Part shown: one piece after another, positions 19,095 to 31,122 of the stretch | Position numbering within the stretch: the stretch's first letter is position 1 | Layout: each line of letters starts with the position of its first letter | Assembly (NCBI GenBank): GCA_017506865.1 | Contig: JAFCMP010000095.1 | Location: 124,001 to 188,000, forward strand | Direction: 5' to 3' | DNA from: Tribonema minus | Lineage: Eukaryota; Sar; Xanthophyceae; Tribonematales; Tribonemataceae | DNA: 64,000 nt | Notes under the pieces: generated by a model | What the model was told of the DNA's origin: nothing | What the model saw: only the letters and a program-made list of their open reading frames with translations | Databases searched by the model: none | Translations under genes and position numbers: made by a program

Positions 19095-22000
19095 CTAGAT
19101 GCCGAGCGCCTGCTTGGAAATGGAGACGTGCGACTCTGCGTCGATGAGGTTGTCGTGCACCTTCTTCACGATGCCGTCCTTGCCGATGACGTACGTAACG
19201 CGCCCGTCGAGCGCGCCAAACATGCTGCGGGAGAGCGGAAGAACGCAACGCGAAAGAAAAACAAGAAGGATTTGAGGGGAAGGTTAGCGCGAAGAAAAAG
19301 GGAGTCAGCAGACAGCTTGCGCACCGCGCCGCCGGCGTCCTATACTACATACTTGTTGAGCATTGTCGCCGAACGCTTAAGTCAGCACCTCTGCAGCCAA
19401 ACTTCCACAAATCAGCCAAAACCCAAACTTCAACAATGTGACGCTCACCTGCGCGGCACGTTGTAGAGCTTCCGCACGGCACCGCCTGCATCCGCGAGCA
19501 GCGTCATGCCGAGGTTGTACTTGGCCTTGAACGCCGCCTGCTCGGCGTCGCTGGAGATGCCGATGATCTCCGTTCCGGCCTTGGCAAATACAGGCAGCTC
19601 TGCGTTAAACTGCGCGTGCGCGCACACACACAGACACACACACAACAGCGCTCAGGTCAAGGTCGCTTCTCGTCAAGCCGTGTGTGCACTGCCGCGTGAT
19701 ACATAGGTATGCAACGCGCGCATAACGGTGACTGGATTAGATAATGTCTCTGTGCCGGCCTTGGCAAACACGGGCAGCTCCGCGTTGAACTGCACGCACA
19801 CACACACACAACAGGGATGAAGCCAGGGTCGCGTCATGTCACGCCGTGTGCGCAGTGCTCTCATGCGACAGTTATATACTCAGCGTCGCGGGAGATGACA
19901 ACGATCTCCGTCCCGGCCTTGGCAAAGACGGGCAGCTCCGCATCGAACTGCAAAGTGCACGCACAACAGCGAGCTCAGCTCAGGGCCATCGTGTGAGAAG
20001 TACTTGAACACAAAAGCCATCCCCAGAGTATACTCTCGCCACGCTCATGCTCGGTTACCCGTCTCGTCCCGGCTGTGCGAGAGTCGGTTGGAGTTTGAGG
20101 CCGCGTGTAAGAGACAATTGGTCTTCTGAGGTCACGCCGTGTACGCACAGCTCCCATGACGGTAGTCACAGCAGCAGCGACATCCGTGTCTGCCTGTATA
20201 CAAGCTAACCCTGCCCCCTAACCCTAACCTTAACAAAGCATACTCCCCAAATGCCCATGTTAACCCTAACCCTGACCGTAACCCACAGTATCAATCTGAG
20301 TAGCCACGTCCACCCTGACCCTGACCCTGACCCGGAGCATCAAATCAGTATGTAAACCGCCCTGTTGAGCTTGCAACGTTGGGAGTGCGCAGAGTGCAAA
20401 GTAGATCCAGAGGCTCGTGCGCACTGTGCGTGCCATCCCGCCCAAACCTCTCATTTCAGTGTCACGGGCAGCATGGATGCGCACGCTTCTTTGAAGAAAT
20501 CATGGGCTACAGAAAATGCGCGTCAAGACGCCTCGCAAAAGTGTGCGATCGGTGCCGTGTCCAAACTCTGCAAAGCAAAAAACCACACAACGTATGCACA
20601 CAGTGCCTACCTACGTAAACCTAACCCTAACCTTGACCCTTAACCCTAACCCCGAGCCTACCCCTACCGAGAGGAGCCCGTGCAGGACACTGCACGCACC
20701 CCTCGGTGCACCCCGGCGTGCAAACATGCACACAAAACGTACCTATCTGCTGAAACTTTTAGTAGGGTTAGGGCAGCGCACTCACTGCGCGCGCCTCCTT
20801 GATGCATCCCGACGCACATACATGCACACAATACCTACATACCCCACCTACTTGAGAGGGTTAGGGCAGCGCTCTCACCGCGCACGTCTCCTTGGCGCTC
20901 CCCGGGCGCGCATACATGCACACAATACCTTCATACCCACCTACTTTAGCAGGGTTAGGGCAGCGCTCTCACCGCGCACGTCTCCTTGGTGCTCCCCAGG
21001 CGCGCGATACATGCACACAATACGCGCCTACTGATTGTTCACTCACCGCGCACGCCTCCTTGGTGCACCCCGGGGTGTCGCTCTTGGGGAAGCTGCGAGG
21101 GCGCGAGAAGAACGTGAAAAGTGCACAAGCACAAGCAACAACGATGAGGCAGCCACCGGTAGACGAGGCGCTCACACGAAACAGCGCTTTCAACGCAATT
21201 GAAGCCGAGCATGAATGAATGAGTCAATCTGCGCGCGCAGGAGTCCACCTGCCCAGGAGGAGGGGGGGGGGGGGGGGGGGCACTCAAAAACGCTGCAAAT
21301 TCACAAGGTCCCGAAATGGGCATGTGTCTGCGGCTTCACACACAAGAAACCCGCGCCGACGCGCTGCGCCAGCAGAAGACCGACGCCGGGTTGCACGCAC
21401 GCGTTGCACGCTGCGGCAGCCGCCCCCTCCGTTGCACTGTGGTCAGCAGTGGTGCGCGCGAGACGCAAGTGCCGCCACAACATGATGGAAGACACACGGG
21501 AAGCGTACTGCATGTTGTGCACTGTGATGCCGACTGCGCTGTGGCAGGTGTTGATATGCTAGTACTCGTACCAGCTGCTTCGTGTATAACTGCTCTGTGG
21601 TATCTGGTGACGGTGCAAAAGCACTGCCAGAGCCGGTCAGCTGCCAGCCCGCGGTCACCTCCGAGTTATTTGAGCATCGCCAGAATCAAACTCTTGGAAT
21701 CATGTACTCGCCTGCAACAAGATGTGGTGGCGATGAGGACTAAATGTAGAAGCCGTTTTCGTGACTGTGAAGGCAAGTGAAAGCTAAGCGCTGGCTGCAT
21801 GTGACTGTCTCAAGTTGAAGAGAATGACACATGCACGACAACACCAGGGCTGCTCAACGATGCACGCACAGCTATTGTCACTCACAAGAAGAGGACGACG
21901 TTCTTCTTGCCCTTGAAGCTGCTGAGAGAGACAGACTTGCCCGCAGAGTCCTGCGACAGGAAGACAATATGAACTTCATGTCACCTCGGTGCTGACTCTC

Positions 22001-22459
22001 TGATCGCTGAGTCAACATGATCGCATTGTTGCAAAACCGACAAGAATGTGCGATCATCGCAATGCGTATGACTATGGCAAAGACTAGCCGTCCGATGGAC
22101 ATTGCAGGCGCTGTCCAGTGCCAGGTTCCTCATATCTTTGCCAAGCACCTCGCAACACGTAACAGTTCGCATGTGTCAGACAGCACAAGCTGCAACTTTT
22201 TGCCACAGACGGCGCATTGGCATCCATTGCTGCCAAGTAGATAAACGTAGATATGCAAGGCTAGATCTTCGCATAGCACACCAGCAGCAATTGCCTCCCG
22301 GCGTACCTTCAGGGTGAAGTCTGGTGCCGAGTCGCCGGCCTTTACCATCCTGAGCGAGGCAGCACCGCTGCGGGCGACGGAAGGCAGCGAGCGGGCGACG
22401 AAACCCTGCACCGCGCTGAGGATACCAGCCATGGCGACCAGAAGAAGGGCGAGCTTCAT
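19095..22459 (-). CDS. Peroxiredoxin Q (BCP type), plastid-targeted
   Basis: Five exons: 22307-22459, 21886-21950, 21047-21092, 19449-19609, 19095-19224. They sum to 555 nt (184 residues) with all phases agreeing and GT-AG borders. Thiol peroxidase that reduces hydroperoxides with thioredoxin as donor. The core reads FFPKSDTPGCTKEAC, with peroxidatic and resolving Cys five apart, the PrxQ/BCP hallmark. GISSD, ALDGRVTYVIGKDG and the C-terminal helix follow. The first 40 residues are a hydrophobic signal peptide ending AVQG followed by FVARS. Phe after the cleavage site is typical of import into secondary red plastids, so action in the plastid stroma is inferred. Intron 3 contains extra copies of the edges of exons 3 and 4. 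Divergent neighbour: RBM25. Confidence 0.93.
19700..21010 (-). repeat. Exon-edge echoes in intron 3 of peroxiredoxin Q
   Basis: Donor side: copies of the end of exon 3 (the KEACA codons plus GTGAG) lie at about 20968-21003, 20874-20909 and 20780-20815, spaced 94 bp, each followed by GCGC(T)GCCCTAACCCT-like sequence. A fourth decayed copy is near 20670-20710. Acceptor side: copies of the start of exon 4 (FNAELPVFAKAGTE) lie at 19755-19791 and 19883-19951. The second still reads FDAELPVFAKAGTEIVVISRDAE-like for over 20 codons. Each acceptor copy keeps a (TG)n...CAG border. Confidence 0.85.
20215..20655. repeat. Interstitial telomere-type tracts in the peroxiredoxin intron
   Basis: Short runs and variants of CCCTAA (CCCTGA, CCCTTA) occur near 20206-20240, 20260-20340 and 20618-20655, all inside intron 3. 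They are too short and degenerate to be a chromosome end. Confidence 0.75.
21262..21280 (+). repeat. G19 homopolymer
   Basis: An uninterrupted G run in intron 3 of the peroxiredoxin gene. Comparable runs occur at 48610-48630 (G) and 57435-57457 (G), and as C runs near 30143-30160, 36370-36387 and 52860-52875. All are in introns or intergenic DNA. Confidence 0.85.
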
Positions 22460-22733
22460 GATTTTCTTTGGAGTGATTTGTGTTTTTTTTTTTTTTTTCA
22501 CGCAGATGTGACTCGATGATGCTCAAAACCTTTTTTTTCCTCCTAAGGTCTCTCACGGACAGGGCGGGGATCATTGGCGCAGGCAAGGCAGAGGAAGGAG
22601 AGGACTCAGTAGGCCCGCAGCAGAGCCTTCCACTGATGCGCCCGAGCCTGCAGGGACAGACAGCAGGGGGAGCTGCGCCAGCAGCAGGTTGACCAAAAAA
22701 CTGGCATCTACCTACTAAAGTTGATCTAACAGG
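22460..22733. promoter_or_regulatory. Shared divergent promoter region (PrxQ / RBM25)
   Basis: Only 274 bp separate the ATG of peroxiredoxin Q (minus) from the ATG of the RBM25 gene (plus). Both 5' UTRs and both promoters must fit here unless an upstream noncoding exon is missed. A T16-like run lies near 22483-22498. No clear TATA box is visible. Confidence 0.55.
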
Positions 22734-25700
22734 ATGAACTTCGGGCCAGGCAGAGGCTTCGGCGGCCCGCCACCCCCCTTTTTCAACAACAACAACAACT
22801 TCCCTCGCGGACCGCCGCCTCCATTCGGTGGCCCGCCAGGCGGCCCTCCGCCAGGGCCACCCCCTCCCTTCGCACGCCCACCGCCTTTCAATGGTGGCCC
22901 CCCGCCTCGCCCTCCCGTCGGCCTGGGCATGCCTCCCGGGCCTGGCGGACCGCCGCCGAGGCCCTTGCAAGGAGGCATGCAGATGCCTCCGGGTGGGCCA
23001 CCACCTCCATTTGGAGGTGGGCCCCCTCCCCCTTTCAACGGAGGACCGCCGCCGCCGATGGGGCGCCCGCCGCAGCAACAGCAGTGGTATCCCGGGCCTC
23101 ATCTGCCGCCTGCCATGCCGCAGCAGGTGCAGGGCCCCACAGGTAAGCTCCGGGTGCAGTGCGATCCTCTTGAGATCAGGTTGCGTCCGACCTGTGCTGC
23201 GGACGAAGCTCAAGCACCTGTATGTGGTTAATGCCGGCAAATGCTTGTCCGACATTCTCTAGTTTGCAACACGAACTTTGATCTATGCAAAAGTCAGATG
23301 CACCTGTGGCTTCCTGCATGATCTTTGACAAGACCGTCATACCTGGATCCCCTCCCCAAGACTATCATGCCTGGATGCCCTCCCTCAGCACAAAACACAC
23401 ACTGGCAGCCAGCAGTCAGAACAGAGCTGCCTGCCGCGCTGTACTCGTACTCCTGCTGGACATTAGCGGCGCAGTTCCAGCTCCGCTACAGCCCCAACTT
23501 TAACTGACTAAACGGTGTGCGGTTACTTCACACGCACCCGCACTTTCGCTGCCCTATGCTGCCATCAACAGGCCAAATTGAACCGGAGAAGCTGTTCGTG
23601 ACGGTGTACGTGGGGAAGCTCGCAGATGCTGTGGAGCCGCAGTACGTTGGCGAGGTGCTCAGGAGCGTGGGCCGGCTGGCCAAGTGGAACAGGGCCAATG
23701 ACGCGGAGACGAACAAGCTTAAGCACTTTGGCTTTGCGACGTATCGTACTGCTGAGGAGGTGAGATTCAGGTTCCATCGCGTTCATCGGTGACACACGTG
23801 GTCCTGCTGCATTTAAAGTATGACATAGCAGTCAGTATGTCTAGTAGTGGTTTCTTCAAGAATGACGTAGCAGTGGGTATGTCCAATACCGGTTATTTGA
23901 GTATGACATATGTAGCAGTAAGTGTGTAAGATGGCAGTCTCTTCAAATATGCCGTAGCAGTGAACATGTATAACAGCGGTGTCAGCGCACACGCCTGTCT
24001 CAGCGGTTCAGCAGGACCGTGTCGCGGCGGCCTGCTTCAGTAGGATCGCTATAACAGCAAACTCAATGCGGGTATGCACTGACACTGTTACGGTCACGAG
24101 GATGCACTTCAGACAGAGACCCAATAGCTGGAGTGCTTACAGTTGTAGTTGGAACTGTGATAAGTAGTAGGCATATGTGTGTGAGCAGGGTTTCGCTTAC
24201 TCCCCCCAAGCAGTATTTACACCTACTGACAATCACGTTGCTGGCATTGCTTCATTGCGACAATGCAATTGGATGAGGCGCTGGCTTTTAGCGCAGTTGA
24301 GCGCTGTGCACTTTGCCATTCTGCATCATCACATCAAGCCCTCATTTACTAGGTACATCGATCATCCGAGCCTCTCTGTGGCGGATCGCCGCACAGTACG
24401 ATGGACAGCACGACTGATACCCTATTTGCGCGCAGGCGGACGTCGCGGTGAAAGTGCTCAATGGACAGAAGGTGATGGGCGAGGAGCTGCTGGTGAAGGT
24501 CGGAAAGAAGGAGCAGGCCGCCATCGACGAGTTCTTTGCGAAGAAGTCGGTGAGTGCGCTGCAGCAGCGCTCAGCATATGCAGCGGAGGTCGCCAGTGCA
24601 CTTCGTTCTTGGGCCTTCCTTCATACAGTATTTGGTCATACCCGAGTTCTTTGTGAAGACAGTATGTCGGTGAGAGCGCGCAGCAGCGCCCGGCGTATGC
24701 GACGGAGGCCATCAGCGCACTTCATTTTGCCTTCCTTCACACAGCATCTGGTCATCGAGTTCTTTCCAAAGACAGTGAGTCGGCGCGTGCGCTGTAGCAG
24801 CGCTCAGCACATGCGAGGCCACTGATGCACTTCGTCTTGGGCCCTCTGGCACACCAGATGCACTTGCAGTGCTCGTTGGTGCCTGCGCCGCCCTCCTTAC
24901 TGCTGATGGGCAGCCTACCGCCGTATCTTCACCGTTAAGCAGTTTTGTGTGCATGCAGCGCATGACAACGGCGTTGAGGTGGACTACCGCCGCTGAGCAC
25001 TGCTGCTGCAGTCATTGCCAGTTGCCACCATTTGCAGCGCCACCAATATGCGTGCAAGCACCGTTTGCTCGGTGGCCACGCACGTGTGTGTGAGTTGAAA
25101 CTTGAAGTTGATCACTCCTGCCGCAGTCATTGCCAGCTGCCTCTGTTGCAGCGCCACCAACATGCAAGCACCATTCGCTTGGTGGCCATGCCCCAAGTGT
25201 GTTGAAGTTGAAACATAAAGTTGAAACGGCCCGTCGCCACTGCAGCCGACCAGTGCGGCCAGTACGCATGCTTCCGCAGCCTGTCATGGTGGATTAATGA
25301 GGTTGGGCCTTGGTATTGAAGTTGAACCTGCCCCCCCCCCTGCGCGCCGCAGCCGTACCAGCTCACCAGCCACCAGACGCGCGTCGCAGACGCGCGCAAG
25401 CGGATTCTTGAGGTTGAACCTTGATGTTTAAGTTGAACTTGCCCCCCCTCTTGCCGCCGCAGCCGTACCAGCTCACGAGCCACCAGACGCGCGTTGCAGA
25501 CGCACGCAAGCGCTTCGAGGCTGTAGTGGCCGCTCGTGAGGGCCCTAAGGTCAAGCTTGAAGAAGCTGCCGCCAGCGGCGGCGACGGCGCAGCAGCGGCG
25601 GCGGAGGCAGAGGCGAGCGGCGTGCAGCCAAAGGCAGAGGCGACCGATGCGGGGAAGAGCGCTCCCGCTGCCGCTGATGCAGCAGCTGCTGCAAAGGGAG

Positions 25701-28700
25701 CGGAGGGGGGGGCGGTGAAGGGGGAGGGGGACGTGCTGGTGCCGCCGCCGCTGCGCCGCGATGAGAACGGGGAGCCAGAGGTGAGCGCTGCGTATTGGTC
25801 CCTCGGCGGTGCAACAGCTGCTCTCGTGCCTCGCACTGCCTCTGTCCGCTGAGCTTTGAGCGCCGCGTTGCGCACGTTCGCTACCGCCAGCACACCCTGC
25901 TGCCGCCAATGGGTATGTCTGCGCGTGTTGCCAGCGAGCAATGACCATGTACGCCTGCCGCCAAACCCCGTACTTCTGACTTACACTTCACAGCTCGCGT
26001 CATCTTGCATCTACGATGAGCACCCGTGCCTCGATGCGTTCAATCATACTGCGCTGTGCGCGTCGCGCTCCGCAACGCATCCTACAGTGATGCGGTCATT
26101 CACACAGCGCCTCGTGCGTCGTAGTCCGCGACTCACCCTACTACATTTGTGTATAATGCCCTTGAAAGCAGCAAGGAATGACGGAGGAGAAGGCGGCGTA
26201 CGCCTTCAGCGAGGCGATTAAGTTCCGCCGCCTCCAGGAGGAGCGCGACCGCCGCGACGAGGAGCAGCGGCGGCAGGAGCTGCAGCGCCGCCTCAAGGCA
26301 TCGCACCGCGCGCAGGTGGAGAAGCAGCGCGCGGAGGAGGAGGCCAAAGCCAGGTATGTGCGTACCTTTTATTATGTATGTACTTCAAGATGAAGTAGCA
26401 GCGCATTGTGCGCGCGCGCCGCCTCGAGGCGCCGCACCGCGCGCAGGTGGAGAAGCAGCGCGCCGAGGAGGAGGCCAAAGCTAGGTATGTATGCGCATTG
26501 CGTGTGTGTGCATATCCAAGGCGCCACGCTGCGCGCAGGTCGAGGGGCGGCGCGCGGAGGTGAAGACCAAAGCCGGGTATGCATGTATGTATGTACAGCG
26601 TACGTATGTTTGAGCGTATTGGGTGTGTGTATACCCGAGGCGCTGCGCCGCGCGCAGGTTGATAAGCAGCGCGCGGAGGAGGAGGCCAAAGCCAGGTATG
26701 CATGTACCTTCTATTTTGTATGTACTTCAAGATGAAGTACTAGCAGCAGCGCGTTGTGCGCGCGTGCGTTCTCGAGGCAACGCGCCGTGCGCAGGTCAAG
26801 CGGCGGCGTGCGGAGGAGGAGGCCAAAAGCCAATATGCATGTATGTATGTATGTATGTATGTTATTGTCTGAGCGCACTGGGTATTTGCATATAGGGGCG
26901 TCGCACAGCGCTCAGGCGCAGGAGCGGCGCAAAGGGGAGGAGTGTGAGCAAACTTGTAGTCTGCATATGATCATTGCCGCTGGCCGCGCGCTAAGGCGCT
27001 TGCGTCTTAAAACAAACGGGTACTCTTGTGGCGAGGAGCAGCGCGAACGCGAGCGCTCACTGACGATCCCTCGCGCATGCGCATTGCGCCGCGCCGCTCA
27101 GGGCGCTGAAAGAGGAGGCCGAGGCGCTCAAAGCGGCCGCCAAGAAGGCAGCGCTCGCCGCAGAGAAGGCAGAGCAGGAAGCCGCCGCCGCAGCAGCAGC
27201 GGGCGACGAAACCGCCACCGCAGGAGACGGCGCCGCCGCGCGCGACAAGGGCGGCGAAAGGGAGGGCTCCGCAGATGGCGGCGGCGACGCGTCGCGGCGC
27301 CGCAGCAGCCGCAAGCGCAGCCGCGAGGGGCGGCGGCACAGCCGCTCGCGCAGCCGGTCGCGATCGCGCGGGTCGCGGCGGCGGCGCAGCGGCGGCGACC
27401 GCGAGCGCAGCCGCGAGCGCAGCCGCGAGGGCGACCGGCGGCGCAGCAGCGACAGGGACCGGGACCGCGACCGGAGGGATAGAGACAGGGACAGGGACTC
27501 GGAGCGGGATGGGGGGCGGCGGCGCGATAGGGATGGCAGGGGGGGGCGTGAGGGGTCGCCGCCGGGGGGAGGGCGGCGGAGGACGAGCGGCGCGCGGCGC
27601 GGCGCGCGGAGTCTGTGGCGATCGCGGAGCAGCACAAGCGCGACGAGGTGAGCTTGAGTGCTAACACGACAGCAGTTGTCATTCATTGAGTAGTCACGTG
27701 ATACGACTTTGCGCAAGCGCGCAATGGAATAGACGTACAGTTGAGGAGTGCCTGAGGCCAGTGGCGCGCAGAGTCTGCGGCGATCGCGGAGCAGCACAAG
27801 TGCGATGAGGTGAGCGCGCGTGTTAAAACGCAAGCGATCGTCATATGAATAGGGCAAGTCATTTGATGCGAGTGCATGAGCGCGCAATGAAACAGCTATG
27901 CCACCTGCAGACTGCCTGGGGTTAGTGGCGCGGAGGTGGCGGCAGCGGCGGCGGCAGCGGCGAGTGCAGCGCAGCATAAGCGCGGCCAGGCGAGCGTGGA
28001 GCGGTGCAGTCGTTGAGCAGGAAGCAGCCATCGTCAGTTAAGTAGTAATGTGCTGGGGGAGTGCGCCACACCAAGCAGGCACAGATGCGGTGATGCAGGG
28101 GTGCAGTGTGCCTGTGAGGTTTGAAGGGGGCCTGGCAGGGTACCACCACGCCTGCTCGGCAACTGTCAGCTTCCAACCTAGCTACTGGCTGTCACGCTGC
28201 TGCGAGGCGTATGCAGGATGGCGCAGAGCAGCACAGGCGCTGTTGGTTGAGCAGGTGCCGCACGGCTGTTTCATTGTAACTGTCAGCCCTCCTGACATGA
28301 TCAACAGACAGTTCACGGCGCTGCTGCGTGATGTACATGCAGATGTACGCGACACAGGCGCTCGCTTCCGCCCAGCAGGTCATGAAGCGGCATCTACGGC
28401 AACTTGCTGCAGGCATTCTCGTGCAATATTTCACTGCAATGCAAGCGAGCATGCAAAGCACTCAGACAGCCGTTTTTCAGTACAGCGCGCAACAAGCTTC
28501 ATGCCCTCGTGCCTCTGGTCTCCGCTGCGGGCCTGGTACGCTGTGACACGATGGCAGGTCAGGGGCGCCTCAGCACGCTTCTGCCAGGTGATTCTAATCA
28601 CCCTTCTTCAAGTACCCATCTGAAGCATGATTTGAGATCGGCTCCGCTTTCCTCCGCTCCTCCAACTGCCTGATGCGTCCAGCGCAAGCTCGGGCGAGCG

Positions 28701-31122
28701 CACCTTCATGTCTTTGACAGCCCCTCACGATCACAACTGCTCATCAACTCCCCCCTTCTACGACCCCAATCCCCCCTTCACAGGAAGAGCGCAAGACGCG
28801 TCAGCGCATGGCAGTGCTCGCCGCCCTCGGCGACGACGAGGACGAGCCGCCGTCCGCCGCCGCCGCCACAACCACCCGCCTGTCCAGCAGCGGCGGCGGT
28901 GAGGAAGAGCGCGCAGACTGGACGGCGTCCATCGCGGCAGCAGCGGCGGAGCGCGCCGCCGCCGCCGCCGCGGCGCGCCACGAGGCCGCCAAGATCGCCG
29001 CGGCGGCGGCGGCGGCGGAGGCGGAGGCGGCGGAGGCGGCGGTGCGCGTGGAGGAGAGCCGCAAGCGGCCTGCCGGCGCGGGGTCGGGGCTGGGGTTCTC
29101 GCTCGCGGCGAAGGCGGCGAAGCGCGGGTCGGGTTCCAGCGTGGCGGGCATGTTTGGGCTCGAGGGGGAGGAGGAGAGGGCGCCGTCGCGGCCGGTGGTG
29201 CCCATTGACTACGATGACGGTGGGGCGGCGGCGGCGGCGCCTGGCGGCGGGCGCAAGGACCGCGACAAGGTCCTGGTGGACATGATCCCCAAGGTGCGCG
29301 CGGTGCGGTGCTGCCAAGCGCTGTCGTGTGCGTGGCCAGTTGAAGTTGAAGTTTGTCACCTCAAGTGCTGCTTGCTGCAAGGACCGCGGCAAAGGTCCTG
29401 GTGGACATGATCCCAAGGTGCGCGCGGTGCGGTGCGCGGCGCGGTGCTGCCGGGCGCTGGCGTGTACACGCGTGGCCAGTCAAAGTTGAACTTGCTGATG
29501 TAACTTCAAGTGCCGCTTGAAGCCGTCGTGTTTTTGTTGCAGCGAGGTCGCACAGGACAGGACCGCTGCTGCGGCAGTCAATGTGCAGCTGCAACGGCTG
29601 CACTTTCAGAGGTATCGCAACTCGCTCGTGTGTCAAAGGCGCGTGGCACGCCCCAGGAGGCGGTAGCTGAATAGCGCAGCAGGTCCCGTGGTGCTCGATT
29701 TTCAATTGTTTCGGAGCGTCTGCTGATGAGCCACGGCCCGCAAGGCGCGCGGTCTGTCGCAGCGTGCAGCACTGGTCAGCGTGCGTGTCTGCCGCCGGTC
29801 GTGGGCACTCTCCCTGCATGGCTGAGCACTGCAGCGCACCTGAGCACTGCTGCACCGGGACAACAAGTGGGAGGCGCCAAGGTGTAGGACGAGCTGTTGC
29901 AGTGTTGCGTGCGCCCCACTGGTTCGCTGTGCTTATCCGCCAGTGCGCACTGCTAGGCTTCCAGACCTGAGACCATGAGCGAGAGTTTGTGTTGTCAGTT
30001 GAGGCACCCAATGCTGCTCGGGCCCTGCGATCGGCATCCCCCTTGTCAGCAGACGTTGCACTCATGCCACTGATGAAATCCTCCTGAGTCAAAACCACCG
30101 CTTGCTACATGCACCACTGCACTTGGTGCTCACCCGCCACACCCCCCCCCCCCCCCCCTTCCCCTCTCCGCGGCGCTGGCGCAGGACAAGGACGCGCTGT
30201 TTGCGTACCCGCTGGACTGGGGCGTAGTGACGTCGCACGGCATCGTGGCCAACAAGATGCGGCCGTGGGTCGTGCGCAAGGTCAGTGCTCAGCAGCAGAG
30301 TACGTGTGTACTCATGCGCAGGCATTTCACCCAGCTCGGTCGATGTTGGCTCATGCTACAGATGTGGGAAAGCACACACTGCGTGCGCCTGCGCAGGCTG
30401 CAGCATAGCGGCTGAAGCGACGTCTGCGCAGCACACAACTCGGAGATCATTTTCATGATTACCAACGCATTCACTGTTTACGCCTGCTGAGCTTGGCCTG
30501 CTTGCAGCCGACACACATTGCAGCAAGCCACAGCCCCCCACCGTTTTACATACCTACATACCCCCAACCCACCCCCCCCCCCCCCCCGCATGACGGGATT
30601 GGAGACTGAAACGCAAATGCATTTGCATTGAACGGCCGTGATGTATTGTGACCCATACATCCCCCCCCACCCCACCCCACCCCACACCCCCCCGGCGCGC
30701 AGATCCGCGAGTGCCTCCGGCTTACTGTTCACGCCCGTTGCGCTCTCGGCGCCCTTACAGCCGACGCACATCATGTCCAGCCCCCCACCGCTTTACCTAC
30801 CTGCATGCCTCCCCCCTCCCCCCCTCACACCACTGCTTTACACACCTAACCCCCCCACACACACACACACCCCTCCCCTGCGCAGATCCGCGAGTACCTC
30901 GGCGAGGAGGAGCCCACGCTCATAGACTTTGTGTGCGCCAAGCTCGAGGCGCGCGCGCCGCCGCAGGCAGTGCTCGACGAGCTGCGCCTCGTCCTGGAGG
31001 AGGACGCCGAGGTGTTCACCGTCAAGATGTGGCGCATGCTCGTCTTCTGCGCGCTGCGCGCGGCCGCGGCGCCGCAGCCCGCGCAGCTGCTCGCCGTCGG
31101 CGGCGACCGCCCGTTCCTGTGA
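22734..31122 (+). CDS. RBM25: RBM25-type splicing factor (RRM + RS + PWI)
   Basis: Nine exons: 22734-23142, 23572-23759, 24436-24549, 25460-25777, 26172-26353, 27102-27647, 28784-29293, 30185-30280, 30886-31122. Order: Pro/Gly-rich N-terminus; RRM split over exons 2-3 (LFVTVYVGKL as RNP2, HFGFATY as RNP1); charged Ala/Glu linker; exon 5 helix with RDRRDEEQRRQEL; RS/RD-rich exon 6; exon 7 with VVPIDYDD; PWI domain in exons 8-9 (LFAYPLDWGVV, RPWVVRKIREYLGEEE, FVCAKLEA, EDAEVFTVKMWRML). This is the RBM25 layout, a U1 snRNP-associated nuclear factor in 5' splice-site choice. All phases agree except exon 6, which is one base short and changes frame within G-runs at 27509-27572. Confidence 0.93.
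24529..24779 (+). repeat. Exon-edge echoes after RBM25 exon 3
   Basis: The exon 3 end (GAGTTCTTTG..AAG...GTGAG) at 24529 recurs at 24644 and 24757, a period of ~114 bp. Both copies keep a GTGAG donor-like end but have lost the coding frame. Confidence 0.85.
25349..25404 (+). repeat. Exon-edge echo before RBM25 exon 4
   Basis: An intact C-rich tract, a CAG acceptor and the first ~15 codons of exon 4 (PYQLTSHQTRVADARKR) are present 107 bp upstream of the real exon at 25460. The frame stays open for these codons, so use as an alternative acceptor is possible. Confidence 0.88.
26290..26840 (+). repeat. Five-copy exon-edge array after RBM25 exon 5
   Basis: The exon 5 end (HRAQVEKQRAEEEAKA followed by AGGTATGT) recurs at 26421-26486, 26521-26582, 26636-26700 and 26770-26840, a period near 117 bp. 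Copies 1 to 3 keep GGTATG donors; the last has changed to CAATATGC. Intron parts between them contain (TATG)n and 'CCTTTTATT(A/T)TGTATGTACTTCAAGATGAAGTA'-like segments. Confidence 0.9.
27762..27812 (+). repeat. Exon-edge echo after RBM25 exon 6
   Basis: A copy of the last ~45 bases of exon 6 (AESVAIAEQHKRDE codons with GTGAGC) lies about 165 bp downstream with few changes. Confidence 0.85.
29376..29430 (+). repeat. Exon-edge echo after RBM25 exon 7
   Basis: The exon 7 end (GGTCCTGGTGGACATGATCC then CAAGGTGCGCGCGGTGCGG) is repeated ~125 bp downstream with single-base losses. Confidence 0.88.
30694..30735 (+). repeat. Exon-edge echo before RBM25 exon 9
   Basis: GCGCAGATCCGCGAGT plus a few bases of exon 9 recur about 190 bp upstream of the real acceptor. 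The copy decays after six codons. Confidence 0.75.

Noticed and set aside
24458-25941. Long minus-strand open frames over RBM25 exons and introns
   Set aside because: They have no domain and mirror GC-rich coding or repeated sequence of the plus-strand gene.
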